A stretch of 5,852 nt of DNA from an uncultured Agathobaculum sp. (lineage in GTDB: Bacteria; Bacillota; Clostridia; Oscillospirales; Butyricicoccaceae): the NCBI GenBank assembly GCA_944376955.1, contig CALWEB010000111.1, forward strand, positions 1 through 5,852, in the 5' to 3' direction. The notes beneath the pieces were generated by a model. It was given only the letters and a program-made list of their open reading frames with translations, was not told the origin of the DNA and did no database searches. Numbering within the stretch: the first letter of the stretch is position 1; each line of letters begins with the position of its first letter. This document shows, piece by piece, positions 1 through 5,682 of the stretch. Made by a program: the position numbers and the translations under genes.

Positions 1-1104
1 CGTGAAGACCACTTTATGATCACGGTCGCTTCCGAAGTAATGGCCATCCTGTGCCTTGCGTCCGATCTGGAGGATCTGAAAAAGCGCTTCGGGGATATTC
101 TCGTCGCCTATTCCTATGCTGGTAAGCCGATTTACGCCCGCGATCTCCATGCCGAAGGCGCTATGGCGGCGCTGATGAAGGACGCTATCAAGCCCAATCT
201 GGTGCAAACGCTGGAAGGCACCCCCTGCCTGATGCACGGCGGCCCGTTCGCCAACATCGCACACGGCTGCAATAGCGTGCAGGCAACCAAGCTTGCCCTG
301 CGGCTTGCGGATATTGCCATCACCGAAGCCGGCTTCGGTGCCGACCTTGGCGCGGAAAAGTTTATGGACATCAAGTGCCGCAAAGCCGGTCTCTCCCCTG
401 ACTGCATCGTCATCGTAGCAACCGTGCGCGCCCTGAAATACAACGGCGGCGTACCCAAAACCGATCTGAACGAACCCAATCTGGCCGCACTGGAGCGTGG
501 CATCTGCAATCTGGACGCACATCTGGACAACATGCAGAAGTTCGGCGTACCGGCAGTCGTGGCAATCAACGCGTTCCCGACCGACACCGCCGAAGAAATG
601 GAATTCATCCGGCAGCACTGCGCCGCACGCGGTGTGCGTGTAGCGCTGTCCGAAGTATTCGCCAAAGGCGGTGAAGGCGGTAAGGCACTTGCTGAGGAAG
701 TGCTTGCCGTGCTGGATGAGGGCAAAGCAGACTTCCATATGCTCTACGAAGACGAGCTGCCGCTTGAGGACAAGATCCGCAAGATCGCCAAGGAAATTTA
801 CGGCGCGCTCGGCGTAACCATCGCCCCGGCGGCACACAAGGAGCTGGTCAACATCACCGATATGGGCTATGGCAACCTGCCCGTGTGCGTGGCAAAAACC
901 CAGTATTCCCTGTCCGATGATCCGGCGCTGCTTGGCCGTCCGACTGAGTTTGTCGTCAATGTCCGTTCTGCCCGTCTGGCTGCGGGCGCGGGCTTTGTTG
1001 TCGTCGAGACCGGCGCGATCATGACCATGCCGGGCCTGCCCAAAGTGCCGGCCGCAGAAAAGATCGACGTGGACGCAGACGGCAAGATCACCGGATTGTT
1101 CTGA
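1..1104 (+). CDS. fhs: Formate-tetrahydrofolate ligase, C-terminal part (5' end outside window)
   Basis: This enzyme (10-formyltetrahydrofolate synthetase) joins formate to tetrahydrofolate using ATP in the cytoplasm. It supplies one-carbon units for purines and formyl-Met and, in acetogens, the methyl branch of the Wood-Ljungdahl pathway. The frame is open from base 1, so the ATG at 16 is internal. The visible 367 residues correspond to roughly the last two thirds of a family that is about 556 residues long. Visible signatures, in fragment numbering, are VATVRALKYNGG at 139-150 (the second PROSITE FTHFS pattern as I recall it), ITEAGFGADLGAEKF at 107-121, GYGNLPVCVAKTQYS at 289-303, MTMPGLPKVPAAEKID at 341-356, and the usual GLF end. 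The N-terminal P-loop lies outside the window. No frameshift is seen. A strong hairpin terminator follows, so this is the last gene of its unit. The family call is secure; a role in acetogenesis is not shown here. Confidence 0.97.
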   Translation, partial: REDHFMITVASEVMAILCLASDLEDLKKRFGDILVAYSYAGKPIYARDLHAEGAMAALMKDAIKPNLVQTLEGTPCLMHGGPFANIAHGCNSVQATKLALRLADIAITEAGFGADLGAEKFMDIKCRKAGLSPDCIVIVATVRALKYNGGVPKTDLNEPNLAALERGICNLDAHLDNMQKFGVPAVVAINAFPTDTAEEMEFIRQHCAARGVRVALSEVFAKGGEGGKALAEEVLAVLDEGKADFHMLYEDELPLEDKIRKIAKEIYGALGVTIAPAAHKELVNITDMGYGNLPVCVAKTQYSLSDDPALLGRPTEFVVNVRSARLAAGAGFVVVETGAIMTMPGLPKVPAAEKIDVDADGKITGLF

Positions 1105-1121
1105 TCTCGCCGCCCTTTATT

Positions 1122-1155
1122 CCAAAGCCGCCTTTGGGCGGCTTTGGTTTTGTTT
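1122..1155 (+). terminator. Rho-independent terminator of fhs
   Basis: A perfect 11-bp stem (1122-1132 with 1137-1147) closes a TTTG loop and is followed by TTTTGTTT. It begins 17 nt after the fhs stop codon and separates fhs from the promoter of the next operon. Confidence 0.92.
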
Positions 1156-1168
1156 GCGGACACATGAG

Positions 1169-1198
1169 TGGACAACACCGCATTCCCTGGTGTATAAT
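1169..1198 (+). promoter_or_regulatory. Predicted sigma-A-type promoter of the alaR-alaT operon
   Basis: The -35 box TGGACA (1169-1174, five of six consensus bases) and the -10 box TATAAT (1193-1198, perfect) are 18 nt apart. The expected transcription start is near 1205, giving a leader of about 60 nt. The spacer contains a short dyad, ACACC (1175-1179) and GGTGT (1189-1193), which could be part of an operator but is too short to call. The promoter sits directly after the fhs terminator, which supports an independent transcription unit. Confidence 0.75.
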
Positions 1199-1204
1199 AA
1201 GCCA

Positions 1205-1228
1205 AAGACAGTGCATATTTGCTGTCTT
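1205..1228. promoter_or_regulatory. Inverted repeat at the predicted transcription start, candidate Lrp-family operator
   Basis: The arms AAGACAG (1205-1211) and CTGTCTT (1222-1228) flank a mostly AT-rich 10-nt centre. The core 1209-1224 reads CAG-N10-CTG, close to the CAG/CTG-bounded 15-bp Lrp consensus of E. coli but one base longer. It overlaps the expected transcription start, where a bound regulator could block initiation. Autoregulation by the adjacent Lrp-like protein is inferred. In RNA the same dyad could form a weak hairpin without a T-run, so a terminator is unlikely. Confidence 0.5.
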
Positions 1229-1265
1229 ATAACGATGAACAACACGCCAATAGGAGGTAATCATC

Positions 1266-1757
1266 ATGGATCATCCTGAAAAGCTACTGGATCTACTCAG
1301 CCAGGACGCACGCCTGACCCCCGCCCAGCTCGCCGCCATGACCGGCGCAAGCGAAGCCGAAGTCACCGAAGCAATCCGGGCTTTTGAAAAAAATTCGACC
1401 ATTTTGGGCTATAAAACGGTCATTGACTGGGATAAAACCGCCAAAGAGAGTGTCACTGCGCTCATCGAGGTCAAAATCACTCCCCAGAAAGGCATGGGCT
1501 TTGATGAAATTGCACGGCAGATCTATTCCCACCATCAGGTGGAAAGCGTCTATCTGATGAGCGGCGGTTTTGATCTGACGGTCATCATCAAAGACCGCTC
1601 AATGCGCGAAGTGGCGCGCTTTGTCTCTGAGCAACTTGCACCGATGGAAAACGTGCTTTCGACCGGCACGCATTTCATTTTGAAGAAATACAAGGATTAC
1701 GGCGTGGAATTTGACCCCTCAGATAACGACAAAAGAGAGGTCATGATGGCATGGTAG
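1266..1757 (+). CDS. alaR: Lrp/AsnC-family transcriptional regulator, AlaR (YugG)-like
   Basis: This is a 163-residue DNA-binding regulator of the feast/famine family. Residues about 4-45 form the helix-turn-helix (LTPAQLAAMTGASEAEVTEA at 17-36 covers it). Residues about 64-141 form the ligand-binding and oligomerisation domain, with the family motif SGGFDLTV at 99-106. The stretch VESVYLMSGGFDLTVIIKD and the tail THFILKKYKDYG closely match, from memory, B. subtilis YugG, now AlaR, the alanine-responsive activator of alaT. The start is set by AGGAGGT at 1252-1258, 7 nt before the ATG. The stop overlaps the next gene by 7 nt (ATGGTAG), the same regulator-aminotransferase order as yugG-yugH. 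The specific effector and the AlaR name rest on remembered similarity plus context; the family is certain. Confidence 0.93.
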   Translation: MDHPEKLLDLLSQDARLTPAQLAAMTGASEAEVTEAIRAFEKNSTILGYKTVIDWDKTAKESVTALIEVKITPQKGMGFDEIARQIYSHHQVESVYLMSGGFDLTVIIKDRSMREVARFVSEQLAPMENVLSTGTHFILKKYKDYGVEFDPSDNDKREVMMAW

Positions 1758-2920
1758 ACTACGAACAGCTGCTCTCCGACCGGGTTAAGGAGGTCAAACC
1801 CTCCGGCATCCGTAAATTTTTCGACGTGGTCGCAACCATGCCGGATGCTATCTCGCTTGGTGTCGGTGAACCGGACTTCGAAACCCCGTGGCAAATCCGC
1901 CGCGCGGGCATTCAATCGCTGGAAAAAGGACAAACCTTCTACACCTCCAACTGGGGCCTTGCCGAGCTGCGCCGTCAGATTGCAGCACTGACGCGGCGCA
2001 AATATCAGCTCTGTTATGATGCAGACAAGGAAATTCTGGTTACGGTAGGCGGCTCTGAAGCCATCGACAACGCCATCCGTGCGTTGGTCAATCCCGGCGA
2101 AGAAGTGCTGATCCCTGAGCCGAGTTTTGTCTGCTATACGCCACTGACCCAGATGGCGGGCGGTATACCCGTCCCGCTGCCGACACGTGTAGAAGATCAG
2201 TTCAAACTGACCGCAGACGCACTGCGCGCCGCAATCACGCCGCGCACCAAGCTGCTTATCCTGCCCTACCCCAACAATCCAACCGGAGCGATCATGACAC
2301 GGGACGAGTTGGAAGCCATCGCCGCCGTGTTGCGCGACACCAACATTGTCGTGCTGTCGGACGAAATCTATTGCAGCCTGACCTACGGCAAAGATCCACA
2401 TGTCTGCTTTGCTGAGCTGCCCGGTATGCAGGAACGCACCATCGTTGTGGACGGCTTCTCCAAGTCCTACGCGATGACCGGCTGGCGCCTCGGCTGGGCA
2501 ATGGGACCGAAAGAACTGATGCGCCATATCTGCAAAGTCCACCAGTTCGGTATCATGTCCGCGCCGACAACTGCACAATTTGCAGGCATCGAAGCCATTC
2601 GCTCGGGTGAGGATGATATTGAACGGATGCGCACGCAATATGATATCCGCCGCCGCTTCCTGCTCGGTGAACTGCGCTCGATGGGTTTGGAATGTTTCGA
2701 GCCGCAAGGCGCATTCTATATGTTCCCCTCTATCACCTCTACCGGACTGTCGTGCGAGGAATTCTGTGAGCGCCTGCTCCGGGAACAAAAAGTGGCGGTT
2801 GTGCCCGGCAGTGCATTCGGCGCAAGCGGCGAAGGGCATGTGCGCATTTCCTATTCGTATTCCATGAACCATCTGCGCGAAGCCTGTTTCCGCATCCGCA
2901 AATACCTGCAATCCTTATGA
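1751..2920 (+). CDS. alaT: PLP-dependent class I/II aminotransferase, probable alanine transaminase AlaT (YugH)-like
   Basis: This is a 389-residue fold-type I aminotransferase of the aspartate aminotransferase superfamily. Visible landmarks are GVGEPDF at 37-43, the phosphate-binding GGSEA at 100-104, NNPTG at 175-179 (N176 near the PLP O3'), SDEIY at 203-207 (D204 to the pyridine nitrogen), the PLP lysine K238 in SKSYAMTGWRLGW, and R365 in VRISY for the substrate alpha-carboxylate. All key residues are present and the length is normal. The opening KPSGIRKFF and the stretch SSTGLS/EEKVAVVPGS-like region near 330-353 resemble B. subtilis YugH/AlaT, which interconverts alanine and pyruvate with glutamate/2-oxoglutarate. 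It overlaps the regulator gene by 7 nt and has GAGAGG at 1735-1740, so it is probably translationally coupled. PatA-like or aspartate aminotransferase activity cannot be excluded by sequence alone. Confidence 0.93.
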   Translation: MVDYEQLLSDRVKEVKPSGIRKFFDVVATMPDAISLGVGEPDFETPWQIRRAGIQSLEKGQTFYTSNWGLAELRRQIAALTRRKYQLCYDADKEILVTVGGSEAIDNAIRALVNPGEEVLIPEPSFVCYTPLTQMAGGIPVPLPTRVEDQFKLTADALRAAITPRTKLLILPYPNNPTGAIMTRDELEAIAAVLRDTNIVVLSDEIYCSLTYGKDPHVCFAELPGMQERTIVVDGFSKSYAMTGWRLGWAMGPKELMRHICKVHQFGIMSAPTTAQFAGIEAIRSGEDDIERMRTQYDIRRRFLLGELRSMGLECFEPQGAFYMFPSITSTGLSCEEFCERLLREQKVAVVPGSAFGASGEGHVRISYSYSMNHLREACFRIRKYLQSL

Positions 2921-2929
2921 TAAAATGAT

Positions 2930-2962
2930 AAAACGGCCTGTTTCTGAGAAACAGGCCGTTTT
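2930..2962. terminator. Bidirectional terminator between convergent alaT and pyrE
   Basis: The arms 2930-2943 and 2949-2962 pair perfectly over 14 bp around the loop CTGAG. The outer ends are AAAA and TTTT, so each strand carries a GC-rich stem followed by a U-run. It begins 9 nt after the alaT stop and ends 16 nt before the pyrE stop codon, serving both transcription units. Confidence 0.93.
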
Positions 2963-2978
2963 CCTTCGCTCTATTCTG

Positions 2979-3641
2979 TTAAAACACGCAATACTGCGCC
3001 ATATAGGCATCCATCAGCGGCAGCAGATGTGCATACTCCGCCTTGTCCGCCAGATATTCGCGGATATCCTGCACGGTGATCAGTGCATGTACCTTGATGC
3101 CAAACTCCTCACCGACCTCCATCACGGCGGTCTTGCCCGGGGTGGTGCCGACTTCGCAGCGGTTGACCGAAATGAACATATCCGTCACCTGCACATCCGC
3201 GCAGCCCTTGAGTACCGGCATGGTCTCGCGGATCGCCGTTCCTGCGGTGATAACATCCTCAATGATGATAACACGGTCGCCGTCCTTTGGCTTGTAACCA
3301 ACGATATTGCCACCTTCACCGTGATCCTTTGCTTCCTTGCGGTTAAAGAAGAACGGCTTGTCGATGCCGTAATTGCGCGCCAGCGCACCGGAAACCGAGG
3401 TTGCCAGCGGAATGCCCTTGTATGCCGGGCCAAACATCGCATCAAAATTGTCACCAATGGTCTCCTTGACCAGTGCCGCATAGAACTCGCCCAGACGGGA
3501 ATTCTGCAAACCAGTCTTGTAGTTGCCGGTGTTGACAAAATACGGTGTCTTGCGGCCGGACTTGGTCGTAAAATCACCGAAGCGCAGCACATCTGCACTC
3601 ATCATGAACTCGATAAATTCCTTTTTTGCTGCTGTCAGCAT
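2979..3641 (-). CDS. pyrE: Orotate phosphoribosyltransferase
   Basis: PyrE transfers ribose-5-phosphate from PRPP to orotate, giving OMP in pyrimidine synthesis; it normally works as a cytoplasmic dimer. With the start chosen here the protein has 220 residues, normal for the family. The PRPP-binding motif VIIIEDVITAGTA is at 124-136, the orotate-site segment KSGRKTPYF at 28-36, GPAYKGI at 71-77, and the flexible catalytic loop RKEAKDHGEGG at 101-111. The frame extends 8 codons further to an ATG at 3663-3665. That start has no ribosome binding site and lies about 2 nt from the predicted transcription start, whereas the ATG at 3639-3641 has AGGTGG 8 nt upstream. Some automatic annotations may give 2979-3665. 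No other pyr gene is nearby, and the gene has its own promoter and terminators on both sides. Confidence 0.96.
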   Translation of the reverse strand: MLTAAKKEFIEFMMSADVLRFGDFTTKSGRKTPYFVNTGNYKTGLQNSRLGEFYAALVKETIGDNFDAMFGPAYKGIPLATSVSGALARNYGIDKPFFFNRKEAKDHGEGGNIVGYKPKDGDRVIIIEDVITAGTAIRETMPVLKGCADVQVTDMFISVNRCEVGTTPGKTAVMEVGEEFGIKVHALITVQDIREYLADKAEYAHLLPLMDAYMAQYCVF

Positions 3642-3649
3642 AACGCGTT

Positions 3650-3655
3650 CCACCT
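3650..3655 (-). promoter_or_regulatory. Ribosome binding site deciding the pyrE start
   Basis: On the minus strand AGGTGG lies 8 nt before the ATG at 3639-3641. It sits inside what would be coding sequence if the upstream ATG at 3663-3665 were used, and that upstream ATG lacks a comparable site. Confidence 0.75.
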
Positions 3656-3673
3656 TTATTTTCATTTGTTACC

Positions 3674-3702
3674 AGTATAACAGATTTATCCGGCGGAAAC
3701 AA
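3674..3702 (-). promoter_or_regulatory. Predicted extended -10 promoter of pyrE
   Basis: On the minus strand TATACT (3674-3679) is preceded by TGT, giving an extended -10 (TGn). It lies 17 nt from a weak -35 TTGTTT (3697-3702, matching TTG). The expected start near 3667 gives a leader of about 25 nt before the preferred ATG. There is no room for a PyrR attenuator in so short a leader. Confidence 0.65.
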
Positions 3703-3719
3703 GCCGTCCGCTGCATGTT

Positions 3720-3749
3720 AAAAGCCCGAAGCGACCGCTTCGGGCTTTT
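3720..3749 (-). terminator. Terminator of ilvD, potentially bidirectional
   Basis: The arms 3720-3732 and 3737-3749 pair perfectly over 13 bp around the loop GACC, with AAAA and TTTT at the ends. It begins 10 nt after the ilvD stop on the minus strand and lies just upstream of the pyrE promoter, so pyrE is probably not simply read through from ilvD. Confidence 0.92.
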
Positions 3750-3759
3750 CGGTTTTGGA

Positions 3760-5424
3760 TTATCGCAGCACCGCACCCTGATCAGCCGAAGTGACTAGCC
3801 TCGAATAGCGGTACAGCCAGCCCGACTTGACATTCGGCTCACGCGACACAAACTTCGCGCGCCGCGCCTCCATCTCCTCGTCGGAAATCTGAACATTTAC
3901 CTTGCTGTTTGGGATATCAATCGAAATCATATCGCCCTCTTGGATCAGTGCGATCTCACCGCCCGCCGCAGCTTCCGGCGAAACATGGCCGATCGACGCA
4001 CCACGAGACGCACCGGAGAAACGGCCGTCCGTAATCAGCGCACAATCCTTGTCGAGCTGCATACCTGCCAGCGCAGAGGTCGGATTGAGCATCTCGCGCA
4101 TGCCGGGGCCGCCCTTCGGACCTTCATAGCGGATAACCACAACGTCACCTTTGTGGATTTCACCCGCGTAGATCGCCTTGATTGCGTCATCCTCGGAGTC
4201 GAATACGCGCGCCGGGCCCTCATGCACCATCATTTCTGGTGCTACCGCCGAGCGCTTGACGACACAGCCGTTCTTTGCAATGTTGCCCCACAGAACCGCA
4301 ATTCCACCGGTTTCGGAATACGGGTTCTCGAGCGGACGCACCACCTCAGGATTCTTGTTGACAACGCCCTCGAGGTTTTCGCCGACCGTCTTGCCGGTCG
4401 CCGTGATCAGCGACAGGTCAAGCAGATCGCGTTTGGTCAGTTCCTTCATGATGGCCAGTACGCCGCCTGCCATGTACAGCTCTTCGATATGGTGCGGGCC
4501 AGCCGGAGCCAAATGGCAGATATTGGGCACCTTGGCAGACAGCTCATTGAGCATATTGAGGTCAAGCGGCACACCCGCCTCATTGGCCAGCGCAAGCAAG
4601 TGCAGCACCGAGTTGGTCGAGCAACCGATCGCCATTTCGCAGGTCAACGCATTGCGGAATGCTGCGGGGGTCAGAATATCACGCGGCTTGATGTCGCGGC
4701 GCAGCAGCTCCATGATCTGCATACCCGCGTGCTTAGCTAGATGGATACGCGCAGCGTGAACAGCCGGAATCGTGCCGTTGCCGGGCAGCGCCATACCGAT
4801 TGCCTCAGACAGGCAGTTCATCGAGTTGGCCGTGTACATACCCGAACACGAACCGCAGCCCGGGCACGAGCCGCACTCGCATTCCTCGAGCTTAGCGTCG
4901 TCGATCAGGCCGGCCTTATACGCGCCAACCGTCTCGAACGTCTTGGACAGTGAAATTTCCTGTCCGTCATAATGACCAGCCAGCATCGGGCCGCCGGAAA
5001 CAATGATGGACGGGATATTCAGGCGCGCGGCCGCCATCAACATGCCGGGTACGATCTTATCGCAGTTCGGGATCAGCACCAGTGCATCAAACTGATGCGC
5101 CTGCGCAAGCGTTTCCACGCTGTCCGCAATCAGTTCGCGGCTGGGCAGCGAATACTTCATGCCGATATGACCCATTGCGATGCCGTCACACACGCCGATC
5201 GCCGGCACCAGCACCGGCGTACCACCTGCAATACGCACACCAGCCTTGGCAGCGTCCGCAATCTTGTCCAGATTGATGTGGCCGGGAATGATCTCGCTAT
5301 ACGCAGAAACCACGCCGATGATCGGCTTTTTCATCTCTTCGTCGGTCAAACCGCAGGCACGCAGCAGCGAACGGTTGGGCATACGCTCGGCGCCCGCAGT
5401 GATATTGTCACTTCTCTTGGACAT
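3760..5424 (-). CDS. ilvD: Dihydroxy-acid dehydratase
   Basis: IlvD dehydrates 2,3-dihydroxyisovalerate and 2,3-dihydroxy-3-methylvalerate to the 2-keto acids that precede valine, leucine and isoleucine. With this start it has 554 residues, typical of the family. Cluster and metal residues visible are D80 (GVCDG), C121-D122-K123 (PNCDKI), and C193 in CGSCPGCGSCSGMYTANSMN (184-203). YEGPKGGPGMREML is at 433-446 and TDGRFSGASRG at 465-475, where S470 corresponds to the proposed catalytic base. Position 48 is Gly (PGH), as in E. coli IlvD, rather than the Cys found in [2Fe-2S] members, which suggests an oxygen-labile [4Fe-4S] cluster. The frame extends 25 codons upstream to an ATG at 5497-5499, but that start lacks a ribosome binding site and would translate through a GC-rich hairpin. 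AGGAGG at 5433-5438 supports the start given here. ilvC lies upstream on the same strand. Confidence 0.97.
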   Translation of the reverse strand: MSKRSDNITAGAERMPNRSLLRACGLTDEEMKKPIIGVVSAYSEIIPGHINLDKIADAAKAGVRIAGGTPVLVPAIGVCDGIAMGHIGMKYSLPSRELIADSVETLAQAHQFDALVLIPNCDKIVPGMLMAAARLNIPSIIVSGGPMLAGHYDGQEISLSKTFETVGAYKAGLIDDAKLEECECGSCPGCGSCSGMYTANSMNCLSEAIGMALPGNGTIPAVHAARIHLAKHAGMQIMELLRRDIKPRDILTPAAFRNALTCEMAIGCSTNSVLHLLALANEAGVPLDLNMLNELSAKVPNICHLAPAGPHHIEELYMAGGVLAIMKELTKRDLLDLSLITATGKTVGENLEGVVNKNPEVVRPLENPYSETGGIAVLWGNIAKNGCVVKRSAVAPEMMVHEGPARVFDSEDDAIKAIYAGEIHKGDVVVIRYEGPKGGPGMREMLNPTSALAGMQLDKDCALITDGRFSGASRGASIGHVSPEAAAGGEIALIQEGDMISIDIPNSKVNVQISDEEMEARRAKFVSREPNVKSGWLYRYSRLVTSADQGAVLR

Positions 5425-5432
5425 AGGGATTC

Positions 5433-5438
5433 CCTCCT
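5433..5438 (-). promoter_or_regulatory. Ribosome binding site deciding the ilvD start
   Basis: A perfect AGGAGG on the minus strand, 8 nt before the ATG at 5422-5424. It rules in the 554-residue form, which begins MSKRSDNITAGAERMPNRSL as the family does, over the 579-residue frame. Confidence 0.9.
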
Positions 5439-5448
5439 TTGTGCGAAA

Positions 5449-5474
5449 CAGGCGGGCGGAAACCCGCCCGCCTG
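5449..5474 (-). promoter_or_regulatory. GC-rich leader hairpin directly upstream of the ilvD ribosome binding site
   Basis: Arms 5449-5459 and 5464-5474 form a perfect 11-bp, almost all-GC stem with a 4-nt loop. TGCG (5442-5445) and CGCA (5477-5480) can extend it beyond a small internal loop. On the minus strand only TTT follows, then the AGGAGG starts 10 nt after the stem. It could act as an attenuator-like terminator, a roadblock to decay, or a cap that isolates the ribosome binding site. No leader peptide rich in Val, Leu or Ile codons is seen before it, and no T-box is apparent. Confidence 0.6.
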
Positions 5475-5491
5475 TGCGCATTTTCTTTTTT

Positions 5492-5506
5492 CGCGCCATC
5501 GGCGCG
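5492..5506. other. Short GC hairpin in ilvC-ilvD spacer
   Basis: Arms CGCGCC (5492-5497) and GGCGCG (5501-5506) leave a 3-nt loop. It is flanked by a T-rich tract at 5481-5491 on the plus strand, which on the minus strand reads as A-rich sequence after the stem, so it is not a minus-strand terminator. Confidence 0.45.
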
Positions 5507-5516
5507 CATTTAACAG

Positions 5517-5540
5517 AAAAACAATGCGAGTATTGTTTTT
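5517..5540. other. AT-rich stem-loop in ilvC-ilvD spacer
   Basis: Arms AAAAACAAT (5517-5525) and ATTGTTTTT (5532-5540) pair over 9 bp around GCGAGT. It is terminator-shaped on both strands, but with a single G-C pair the stem is weak. It abuts the next hairpin with one base between. Confidence 0.5.
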
Positions 5541-5541
5541 C

Positions 5542-5574
5542 GTAAAAAGTCAGGACATATGCCTGACTTTTTAC
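5542..5574. terminator. Symmetric stem-loop with A5/T5 ends, possible bidirectional terminator
   Basis: Arms 5542-5554 and 5562-5574 pair perfectly over 13 bp around ACATATG. The core GTCAGG/CCTGAC is flanked by A5 and T5, giving a U-run on both strands. It lies 107 nt after the ilvC stop on the minus strand and is the best terminator candidate in the spacer, which raises the question of whether ilvD is partly uncoupled from ilvC. Confidence 0.65.
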
Positions 5575-5576
5575 AC

Positions 5577-5610
5577 CCCGACTCAGCCGCCTTGGGCGGC
5601 GTTGTTCGGG
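5577..5610. other. GC-rich stem-loop in ilvC-ilvD spacer
   Basis: GCCGCC (5586-5591) and GGCGGC (5595-5600) close a TTG loop. Outer arms CCCGA (5577-5581) and TCGGG (5606-5610) extend it past an internal loop. The CCGCCC of this element on the minus strand is also complementary to GGGCGG in the hairpin next to the ilvD ribosome binding site, so alternative pairing is possible. Confidence 0.5.
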
Positions 5611-5613
5611 TAT

Positions 5614-5645
5614 CGAAAAGCGGTTTCCTCGGGAACCGCTTTTCG
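5614..5645. other. Strong symmetric stem-loop in ilvC-ilvD spacer
   Basis: Arms CGAAAAGCGGTT (5614-5625) and AACCGCTTTTCG (5634-5645) pair perfectly over 12 bp around an 8-nt loop. The T4 tract lies inside the stem and is closed by CG, so it could terminate weakly in either direction, or protect the 3' end of ilvC mRNA. Confidence 0.55.
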
Positions 5646-5647
5646 TA

Positions 5648-5682
5648 TATAGGGGGCTTATGAAGCCTCCTATACGTTTTTT
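5648..5682 (+). terminator. Stem-loop with T6 tract reading toward ilvC 3' end
   Basis: On the plus strand 5648-5659 pairs with 5663-5674 over 12 bp with one G-U pair, a 3-nt loop, then CG and six T (5677-5682). The T-run overlaps the complement of the ilvC stop codon. On the minus strand the stem follows the ilvC stop but has no U-run after it and carries a C-A mismatch, so termination is favoured on the plus strand. No plus-strand gene is known upstream; it may limit antisense transcription into ilvC. Confidence 0.5.

Noticed and set aside
1697..2911. 404-codon open frame on the minus strand opposite alaT
   Set aside because: It lies antisense to a gene with all aminotransferase catalytic residues and gives a Cys/His/Gln-rich product with no recognisable domain. 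Such frames arise from codon bias in GC-rich genes.
2925..3680. 251-codon open frame on the plus strand opposite pyrE
   Set aside because: It starts inside the bidirectional terminator, is fully antisense to a clear orotate phosphoribosyltransferase, and has no ribosome binding site or family features.
5409..5510. Leader peptide for branched-chain attenuation before ilvD
   Set aside because: The only small frame here (from the ATG near 5508, minus strand) has no run of Val, Leu or Ile codons and no ribosome binding site.
5508..5522. Possible CodY box (reverse strand TTTTTCTG with AAAT) upstream of ilvD
   Set aside because: About five mismatches to the 15-bp palindromic consensus AATTTTCWGAAAATT and poor symmetry in an AT-rich stretch; indistinguishable from chance.
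3940..5652. Several plus-strand open frames of 60-270 codons opposite ilvD
   Set aside because: All are antisense shadows of ilvD, with low-complexity Arg/Ser/Thr-rich translations and no supporting start signals.
5425..5680. T-box riboswitch or CRISPR-like array in the hairpin-rich spacer
   Set aside because: I could not find the conserved T-box antiterminator sequence. The stem-loops differ in sequence and spacing, so they are not direct repeats with spacers.
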